Positions 1 to 12,139 of a DNA stretch of 29,231 nucleotides are shown here, piece after piece. Numbering within the stretch: position 1 is the stretch's first letter; each line of letters opens with the position of its first letter. The position numbers and the translations under genes were made by a program. Where the stretch lies: the NCBI RefSeq assembly GCF_000090795.2, contig NW_003546914.1, positions 12,498 through 41,728 on the forward strand. Direction: 5' to 3'. The notes beneath the pieces are model-generated. The model was not told the DNA's origin and made no database searches. It saw only the letters and a list, made by a program, of their open reading frames with translations. The stretch comes from Amphimedon queenslandica (lineage: Eukaryota; Porifera; Demospongiae; Haplosclerida; Niphatidae).

Positions 1-2978
<2,978 letters not shown>

Positions 2979-3065
2979 CTTGGGCATGTTTGTGAGTGAG
3001 AGTGACTTTTGCTAAAAAAAACAAACAAAAAAAATTATAATAACTATTATTAATTATATTTTTAT

Positions 3066-3071
3066 AATAAA
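3066..3071 (+). terminator. Polyadenylation signal AATAAA of the WD40 gene
   Basis: AATAAA lies about 90 bp after the stop codon at 2978 in A/T-rich sequence, which fits the 3' end of the plus-strand gene before convergent TAF9. Confidence 0.5.
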
Positions 3072-3371
3072 AGAAACAATGTAATTTCAATAACAATAGT
3101 AATCATTATAAATGATGACACACACGTGTACAATCACAACACTTTTATACACACGTAGTTGCTACAGGCATTAATCACTTTATCTCGGTAGAGAGAATAA
3201 AGACTACAGTACTCTATTACAGTTACACACAGACAGTGTACATGTACAGTGTATGCTATAGGCATCAATAACATAATCTTGGGAGAGAGTGAATACAAGT
3301 ACAAGTACTACTACACAGTTATACCCATACAGTGTACAGTGTACCCATATTATGTATAGTATATGTCTTAC

Positions 3372-6300
3372 ATTAGTTGGTGTAGCTAGTGATTGCAGCA
3401 GTGGACTGGTGAGTGGTTTAGTTAATCCTCCAGTTGAAGTCGTCTTAAAAGTAGCAGATAATGTCAACTGAGGCTTGTTCAGCATCTACAATAATGTAAA
3501 TGACACCAATATGTACATAAGCATACATGTACATATCTCAGATACATGTACATGTACATGTATGTTATACAATGACTATTCAGGTGCTCATACTAAACAG
3601 TAGCAACAGTCCAAAATAGAAGCATTTAAACAGGTTTATAAAGTACATATACATATAAATTCCCAGGTCACTTATTAAGACCGCCAAGAGGAATTTGGTA
3701 AGTAATCTTTGATTGGTCAATTACAACTATAGGTGTGGTTTAATTCTCTCACTTCTTTCTTTTTGTGTTTCAGTTTATAATTTTGAGCTGTCAAACAATA
3801 ACGCTCTGGGGGAAGGCGTGGCCCAAACTTCTCTGGAATAAGTGGGAGTGGCGTCGCATTTTTCTGACGAGCAACTTCAATTAAAAACTAAAAATACAAA
3901 TAAATAATTAAATACAGCTAAGTCCATTATTATTGTACCTCTCTGGGGGGCGGGGCAGTGAAGGAGTGGTCTAGTCTGTTCTGTATTGCTAGTCTAACGT
4001 CACTCTCATCAATCTCAGTCTTGTTAGCATATTCGGAATATAACTTGGCATCTTCTAACACATTAACAATGTATCCTGGAAAAGAAATAAAATAAAATAA
4101 AATAATGGTTTATGTGCAATAAGATATTATAAGGTTAATACAGTAATTTTGGATGAGGATCAAAACTTTGAAAATTGCTAAATTTTTTGATGATTGGTTG
4201 GTTTTAATTTGGCATATTAGTGTCCATGTGCCAATGAGCATGTACATAATGGTACAAAATGGTCTGTAAATCACAAAATCCACAAGTTTAGTACGAATTT
4301 CAAATAAAGAAATACAACAAAGCACATAAAAACAGAATAACAAACCACAGGATATTTCATTTCCTGCAGAAAATGCTGAACTGTCAAATATAGTCTGGCC
4401 CTGCCCCCCCCTTCGCTGGATCTCATCCAGCGAAGGGGCGGGGCCAGACTATGTCAAATAATATTTGGCAGTAAACAAGCTGACTCAGCAATTTTAAAAG
4501 AAATGGTAGATTTCAAGATGTCATAGACCAAATATGAGAGAACAAAAAGTCTCCTAAACTCCCTCTAGACCAAACACATCAACATTGTTAGATCACAATC
4601 AATTAATGTCGTAATTAACTTGTTTTACTTCCACATGTCATGATGTATTTCCGTATAAAACTCAGTACGTCATAAAAATTTTCTGCTTTTATTTATAATT
4701 TTTAAATTAACAATCAAAGTACAATAATTGTGACTGTTAGTAGTCGTAACCAAAGAAGGTCCGTGTAGATTTCTCCCAATTTTTATACCACTGGTGCAAC
4801 TTATACGCTGTGCCAATAACAACTACATACACGTATACAGATACAGGTACATTCTGTCCACCATTGTTTCCTCCATTGTTGCCATCGTTTTCATTATTCT
4901 CCTGCTGGCGATATAAAAATAAAAATGCAACAGCATCAAAATAATTAAATTTTATATATTTATATAAAGATAAATTGTATCTGCTACTCTTGCGTCTACT
5001 AATGGAAGATGTCCCAGAATAAGTACCATACTTAGTCTCAGTATCACTAGAGCCATAGTCAGTATCATACTCACACCCTGCCTTCTGCAATTATAGCAGA
5101 GATATAAAGAGATATGACACCATGATAATGGGCCTAACCTCAACAACTGTGAACAATAAAACTGAAAGGACAAGTAAGCAATAGAATGGGGACCCCATCA
5201 CTTAAAACTTCTACTAGAAACTAAACAGAAATTAATAATTATTGCCAACAAATGTTAACTCAGTAATTAATAATAATAGCTAGACAAGAGGTTTTGTCAA
5301 AAGAAAAAATCATAACAAAAAAGCAAAAAGCACAAATTATAATGATTGCTGCTGTTATACAGATAATTATCACTCTCAAAATTACAAATTTTTCTACTCT
5401 ACAGCACTTAATATTCAACATACTATTATAACAAAAAGACCCGTTTGAATAACACAGTGACAATATTGACATATTGTATGATGCTGCATCGATAAATTTG
5501 CCACAACAGCTTGATTATGCTGAGTCATCATCATGACATCAGCCACTCTCCAATGCCCATTTATGGTATGGTCACGTGATTAGTAGTGAAACAAACAACG
5601 CCTCGTGATATTTTGTACATGCGTTATACTAGCATGTGAAGAGTGACAAATTGATAAATTTTTCCTTTTTGATGGAAAGCAAAAGGTTTAAGTGTTCATA
5701 CTAATAATAAAAATGATAAATAAAATTAAAATAATGATAAAATAAATATTATTATACAACAAAATTTTGCTGCATACACTGTATTGTGACACAACAATTT
5801 AACAAAGACTTTTATTAGAACATAATTATCAAAGTCAAAAAGTGCCACAGACAGACAGAAGTGCTTCTACCAAGATCAAGTAGACCCTGTGGGGCAGCAG
5901 CTGCAAAAGGTTCCACTTGACGTATGGCAACCAAAGCAATGAAAGCATACATAGCACCAAAATGTGGCATCATAATACTAAAACAAAAATATTCAAAGTG
6001 TCATAATGAAGGAATTTTGTAATTACCGAGAGTGATTTGGAAGGATAATGTTACGCCGTGCAGGGAGAGACCTATCATCTCTAAGTGAGGGATGGATAGT
6101 GGCAAGGATGCGTCCTACGCCATCAGATCCACCATTCCTAAAAGAACCAGCATCACCTTGCATAAAATCAGACTCATCCTCTAGAAACATTTGAAACAAG
6201 CCTCCTCCTGAATCATCCGGTGGCTCATGATTCCCATACCCTTGTATGGCCTGTAGTTGTAGTAAAAGATAACTAGACGCATTAGTAAGAGATACTACAA

Positions 6301-7068
6301 GTATCGCTAACAGGGCTACAAGTATCACTAACAGGACTAATAAGGAACAGGAGTGGGATGTCATTCTACTAACCATAAAATATTAAACTATTCACCGTTA
6401 GCCCAACACTGAGTTTATATAAACTGTATTACCATACGTGGATAACTTTTATTGGCTGTAAGTGACGTCAGCATTAAGGAGCATTTCTAATACACATCAC
6501 TCGTGACTCAATTTAAAATACCAGTAACTATCACACAGATAGAATTACTGTGGGTCAGAAGGATGTATACCAATGTAATATTTCTATAAAACAAACTTCA
6601 TAGTAACCAGACTGTATGGATAATTGAACATTAATTAGTAACATGGTAGCGTTACTAAGTAGGATTCACCCCCAAAACAATATGGCTGCCACGACTTTTG
6701 CAGCCTTGCTATATACAAATAATATCAGGGAATTTTTAAAGGTATTACATTTTCCCAAATAGGTTATTTCAAAGATCTTGCAAAAATTAATTTACTAAAA
6801 TTGACTTTGTGAATACAAAAATAGTAAACGTTAAGCAATTGGTAAATTTTCTAGCTAACATCAGGCAGTATGAAATATTTTATATATATATCGTATAATA
6901 ATCATAACAATAATCTCAATATTACTCATTTTATAGATAATTCTTACTATAACTCAGTTCCATCATTTGGTGTACCACGTTAGGCTCGTACTCAGTGACT
7001 CCCATCTCTTTCAGTATACCCTCCATAACAGCTCCATCCCTTGAATCAGAACCACCACCGGACGCCAT
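3372..7068 (-). CDS. TAF9: TAF9, TFIID/SAGA histone-fold subunit (last exon unresolved)
   Basis: Exons on the minus strand are 7068-6948, 4075-3939, 3887-3753 and 3485-3372, with phases 1, 0, 0 and 0 that join cleanly. Exon 1 gives MASGGG and [20 protein letters not shown]. Exon 2 gives [19 protein letters not shown] and [13 protein letters not shown]. Exon 3 gives [20 protein letters not shown] and [19 protein letters not shown]. These are the TAF9 histone fold and the conserved region after it, in order. TAF9 pairs with TAF6 in TFIID and SAGA. Exon 4 ([14 protein letters not shown]...) is low-complexity tail. A donor GTAAGA ends it and the final short exon, below 3360, could not be fixed. 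The first intron, 6947-4076, is 2,870 bp and contains two other genes on the same strand. The start carries a YY1-like CAAGATGGCG. Confidence 0.93.
4382..4460. mobile_element. 61-bp hairpin element flanked by 9-bp direct repeats
   Basis: TGTCAAATA at 4382-4390 and again at 4452-4460 brackets a near-perfect inverted repeat. The arms begin TAGTCTGGCCC and run about 28 bp to a tiny loop CTC between GGAT and ATCC. The block is GC-rich in an otherwise AT-rich intron of TAF9. Long inverted arms plus a direct repeat look like a recent insertion of a foldback mini-element with target-site duplication. Confidence 0.7.
4737..5198 (-). CDS. Small secreted or membrane protein nested in TAF9 intron 1
   Basis: Exon 1 (5198-5139) encodes [20 protein letters not shown], a clear signal-peptide-like segment, with donor GTTAGG. 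Exon 2 (5084-4737) follows acceptor TTGCAG in phase 0 and runs to TAG, giving 135 residues. The middle is Ser/Thr/Tyr-rich ([17 protein letters not shown]), then an Asn/Gly-rich spacer ([14 protein letters not shown]), then a hydrophobic stretch [16 protein letters not shown] that may span the membrane, and a basic/aromatic tail ending FFGYDY. An AT-rich block near 4915-4995 looks intron-like, but no donor/acceptor pair keeps frame, so I left it coding. I recognise no family. The gene lies entirely inside the TAF9 intron on the same strand. Confidence 0.55.
5199..5814. other. Spacer between the two genes nested in TAF9 intron 1
   Basis: AT-rich sequence with no supported gene. It contains one TCACGTGA box (5572-5579), about 375 bp upstream of the 5198 start, the same octamer found in both divergent promoters of this window. 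Region 5699-5760 is low-complexity AATAAAAT sequence. Confidence 0.4.
5815..6376 (-). CDS. Small multi-pass membrane protein nested in TAF9 intron 1
   Basis: Exon 1 (6376-6027) starts [10 protein letters not shown] and continues with a strong hydrophobic helix, [20 protein letters not shown] loop follows with acidic and glycine-rich parts ([19 protein letters not shown]), then [20 protein letters not shown] and NIILPNHS. Donor GTAATT joins in phase 2 to exon 2 (5977-5815), which encodes [17 protein letters not shown], a short loop [16 protein letters not shown] and a last hydrophobic segment [10 protein letters not shown]. The total is 170 residues. I do not recognise the family. A second possible start is MTSHS at 6364. 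The clean splice and one frame across both exons support a real gene. Confidence 0.6.
6643..6741 (+). other. Possible orphan first exon on the plus strand inside TAF9 intron 1
   Basis: An ATG at 6643 (second in-frame ATG at 6682, in an ATGGCTGCC context) opens a short frame, [13 protein letters not shown]... then [20 protein letters not shown], ending at a plausible donor AAAG|GTATTA. The frame closes 7 codons later if unspliced. It has the look of a short N-terminal or targeting exon. I found no partner exon downstream before CUL3, so it may be a relic or chance. Confidence 0.2.
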
Positions 7069-7280
7069 CTTGAAATAGAATCTAAAGGGGCAAGTCTTTA
7101 TGGGCGGAGACAAAAATCACGTGAGTTTTTTAACATGCACGACTGCCATTTTGAATTTAGAGGTGTGTCTTGGGGCTGGGTTTATAATCACGTGACCTTA
7201 AAAACATGGCCGTTTTTGTGGACTCATTCTATAAAGTTTAAAGTCTCCTTTACCTGAGGACAGCTACAAGAGAGAGAGTC
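7069..7280. promoter_or_regulatory. Divergent TAF9/CUL3 promoter with two TCACGTGA boxes
   Basis: Only 212 bp separate the TAF9 ATG (minus) and the CUL3 ATG (plus). The interval holds palindromic E-boxes TCACGTGA at 7117-7124 and 7188-7195 and a GGGCGG GC-box near 7102. TAF9's ATG lies in CAAGATGGCG, a YY1-type site. No TATA box is evident. E-box and YY1 assignments rest on consensus matching. Confidence 0.6.
7206..7241 (+). other. Possible upstream ORF in the CUL3 leader
   Basis: An ATG in ACATGGCC context opens an 11-codon frame (MAVFVDSFYKV, stop TAA 7239-7241) ending 39 bp before the CUL3 start. If transcription begins upstream of 7206 it could dampen CUL3 translation. The transcription start is unknown. 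Confidence 0.3.
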
Positions 7281-8801
7281 ATGAGCGGGAAAAAGGACGG
7301 GAAGATGAGGATACGAGCCTTCCCTGTAACTAACACTCCTCCATTGATGAATATACTGATAATAATGTGTATTTATTAACAGGTACAAATGGACCCCAGC
7401 TATGTGGAAGACATTTTGAAACTTTTGAGGAACGCCATTAGGGAAATACAAAAGAAAAATAATAGCGGACTATCGTTTGAAGAATTGTACAGGTAAGCGA
7501 GATAGGGTTTAGTGTTTATGGGTGTAGTTTTCTGGTTCATGTTGTGGGTGTGGTCATTATTTGTGGGTGTGGTTTTTAGGAATGCGTACACACTGGTTCT
7601 TCATAAGCAAGGTGCTAGACTCTATACAATGTTAAGAGAAGTCATTAACTCTCACCTCATCAATGAAGTAAGCACTTGTCATGTACATTTATACATGTAC
7701 TTTATTTAATGTTTTATTGATCATTGCTGGTTTTACATCTCAATTTAAAAAGAATATTGTTGTTGATTTATATGTACATGTACATGTACATATAGCTGGT
7801 TGATTAGGAGGTCAATTTGTATGTTGCATTCATGGTTGTTTCATGGTTTTTATAACTGGTCTTGTTATCATAACTCGCAACATTAAAATAATGATTTTGA
7901 AAAACTTGAGCTGCATGAGCAAGCAATGTACACAATGTACACATATACATGTGCATATTCTTATAAAATAGTACTTTAATTTTAGCTGTATTACTGTTAC
8001 ATTAACATGTATTATTACTGTTGTTGTTTACCTTTTAAAATTATCATTTTAAGCTGAATCAACAAACAGAATGTAAAAGTATACTTGTACTTATTCTTTT
8101 TAAATAGTACATGTATCTTTAATCATTTAACTATACATGTATTGATACTGTTCCTGTTGTTTACTTGTTGTTTATTGTTGTTTATTGTTGTTGTTTACAG
8201 GTACGTGTTGATGTTGAGGATTCTTTAGAGGGTCTGTTCCTAGAGACCATGAACAGGGTGTGGTCTGAGCACCAAACAGCAATGGTCATGATAAGGGACA
8301 TATTAATGTACATGGTACGTTTTGATCATGTACATGTACATGTACTTTATTTGGTGAAAAGTACTTGTATAATTGTAAACAATACATGTACAATGTACAT
8401 CAGGGTCCTGCCTATAATGAAGAAAGAGGTGGTTGGAGACTAATATTGTTCCTTTTAAATTTATGTACACCATACTAGTAGACTACAATATCATGCTTTA
8501 TGTATGGTTATTAGTATTAATTGGATGGTTGGTCTAAGTGATGAACTGGTTGGTTCATTTGTTGAGGCGGTTGTCCCCACCACCCCTGACCACCACAGGC
8601 AGGACTTTGGTACATAACTACATGTACACATACATGTACTTTCACTGATGAAAGTATACATGTACTGTACATGTACATTTACCATTTACATATAGCTCTA
8701 CATGTATGCATGTACATGTACATGTTAATTCATCGATGATAATTTCAGTGTAAAAAAAAGACTTCTTTAATTCTACATGTGCATGTACCTTTAATTCTTT
8801 A

Positions 8802-8841
<40 letters not shown>

Positions 8842-10026
8842 AGGATCGTGTTTATGTTCAAGGAAATGAAAAACTCAACGTTTATGATTTAGGACTGGTA
8901 CTATACAAGGATGAGGTGGGTGGGGCTGGGGGTGTGGCCTCGTTATAATTAATTATTATTGTCATTAGGTGTTGCATCATCATTCAATTAGAGAACATAT
9001 GAAGAATCTATTATTAGAACTAGTGGATAAAGAGAGGAAAGGAGAGATTGTTGATAGGTGGGTGTGGTTGATTCATCAATTTCATGAATTTTTAAAGTTG
9101 CTTCAAAATCGGGTCAAAGTCCCTGTACTATAGTACAGGGTCTCGAGCCAAATTTTGCCAAAAATGAAAAGTAGAGAATTCTTAATTTTTATTATATTTT
9201 CTGATGCATATACATGTTCTTATGTTGTGTAGAAAGTTTGAGCTGATTCCAATCAAAATTAGATTTTTTACAAATTTTTAAAGTTGCTCCAAAATTGGAC
9301 AAAAGTCCCTGTACAGGGTCGTTGGCCAAATTTTGCCAAAAATTAAAAGTTGAGAATTTTTAAGTTTTATAATATTTTTAGATGCGTATACATGTTCTTA
9401 TGTTGTGTAGAAAGTTTGAGCTGATTCTGATCAAAATTAGATTTTTTATGAATTTATAAAGTTGCTTCAAAATTAGACCAAAGTCCCTGTACTACATGTA
9501 CATGTATGTAGTACGCTGCATGTGTCATTGTTACTATTAATAGATTATCGTTGTTACTATTTATAGATTATCATTGTTACTATTAATAGATTATCATTGT
9601 TCTATTTATAGAGGTGCCATACAGAGTACTTGTAAGATGTTAATGTGCCTGAGTCTGAGCAGTTCTAAAAGAGACGTCTATGAGGAAGACTTTGAGAGAC
9701 CATTTCTACAAATGTCAAGAGAGTTTTATAAAGTAAGTGCATATTACTACAGATATTTTATATTAATACATCACTACATCACTACATTACTACATCACAT
9801 TATTACTACAGTGCATGTTATTACCAGTGTAGCCTCTATACAATGGACACTTTGGAACAAGAAAGTGTCTCTGTTATACAGAGGTGTCCTTTATGTGGAG
9901 GTTATTTTATACAGTAAGGAATGTAATTGGTACACTAGGTGCTGTCCGTTAAATGGAGGTGTACGCTATAGAGAGTGTCCATTAAGAGAGACTATACTAT
10001 ATTAACACTATTATTATTATTATTAC

Positions 10027-10087
<61 letters not shown>

Positions 10088-12056
10088 GATAGGCTGAGAG
10101 TCAGAAGCTCCTAGCAGAGAACAGTGCTCCAGTGTACCTAAGGAAGGTTGAGGCTCGACTAGTGGAGGAACTGGAGAGAACTCATCATTACCTTGACCCC
10201 AGCACTGAATCAAGAATAACTAAAGTAACTAACTACAGTATATTATAATTCATGCACTTTTGCTTGTGTGTGTGTCATGTACTAATATTAGTGAGTTTAA
10301 TATTGGATTATTGTGACTGTATAAGCAAAACTGTGATGAGCAAACCATCATGATGGAATTGACATGCTAAAATTGTTTTTGTTTACTATTGTTACTGCTA
10401 CTGCTCCACCCATTAATTGACAGGTAGTAGAGGATGAGCTGATTAAGGAACACATGAGCACTATAGTGGATATGGAGAACTCTGGAGTGATACACATGCT
10501 CAAGAATATAAGAGTGGAAGGTAATTGAATATGTACATGTAATATAGATACAGTCAATCCTGTCTATTCCGGACACCTTGGGATCCAATAATACCCTAGC
10601 TTACAATAATTACAATAATAATTTTAATTATTACAATAATGAGGTAGAGAGAAGAAGGAGGCTACTGGATCAATATTAGCAGCTGGTGATGGAGATAGAG
10701 TCTCTGTCAGTTTATGAAGAATATTTAATATGAGACGACCATTAGCAATAGTACTAAAATAAATAAATAAATAAAATTATTAATTACTTTTATACGATGA
10801 TTTACATGTACATGTAATATAGATACACTCAAACCTGTCTATTTCGGACACCTTGGGACCCAATAATACCCTAGCTCCTGATTATGAACCTGTTCTTATT
10901 TCAGAGGTTCATTAATACACATTACTATTGTATTGGGACTGATACTACCCCTCCTCATTATAGAGGTGTCCTTATTTTAGAGTGTCCACAATAGGAGGAG
11001 GTTATATACTGTGTACATGTACATGTACATTATTGTAACATGTACATGTACATGTATTTATAATTGTTTATTTACAGATCTAGGGTGTGTATATAAACTA
11101 TTCAGTCGGGTGGAGCAAGGTCTTCAATCAGTCATCGACAGAATGAGCATGTTTCTACGGGAAACTGGGCGGGGCCTTGTCTCGGTGGAAACCAGCTCCG
11201 ACTCCACCCCCGGGAAGAACGCTACAGTGTATATTCAGAGTCTACTGGACCTGAGGGACCAGTATAATGTGTACTTAGAGAAATCCTTCAATAATGATCC
11301 TACCTTCCGCCAGGCTATTGGAGTAGTAAGTTCATTAGATAAAATATATTGTATAATAGCTGATGATTTAAGTATTATTAATAATTATATTAAATTTTAA
11401 TTTAAGTATTAATAGTATAGTAAGTAAAGGACAATTGGACAAATTTTGTTGTAGCCAAGCCATTAAAACCCTTTGAGGCTGTTGGAGTAGTAAGTACATG
11501 TACATTGTACATTAGCTACAGTTGAGCTGATAATATTTTGGAGGGGACAATGTGACAATTTTCATTTCACCATTTACTAAAATACATGTACATGTAAATC
11601 CCACCCTCTTTACCATTATGTACATTATTTTTGTTATTATTATTGTTGTTTGTTATTATTGTTTGTTTGTTTGTTTACAGGATTTTGAGTATTTTATTAA
11701 TTTAAATGACAAGTCTCCTGAATATCTATCATTGTTTATTGATGAACTGCTGAAGAGAGGAGTCAAAGGAGTAAGGAACATACATGTACATGTACATGTA
11801 CATGTACCTTTTATTACTTTTACTTTATTTTATTTATTATTAGTATTCTGAAGTTGAAGTGGAAGGTATACTGGACAAGTGTATCATGTTATTTAGATAT
11901 TTACAAGACAAAGTAAGTATATGAACATTATTTATTTATTTTAACTTGCATGTACATGTATTTACCAAGTTTAATTATTAACACTTACACTGTACATGTA
12001 CACATGATGTATTGTCACTAATAATACATGTATCATTATTATTATTATTATTATCA

Positions 12057-12139
<83 letters not shown>

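Noticed and set aside
9992..10213. Poly-Asn and poly-Ile ORFs (also near 11971-12171, 14692-15066 and 25995-26219)
   Set aside because: They are products of ATT/AAT microsatellites. Only the short Asn run in the LRR gene lies in a supported exon.
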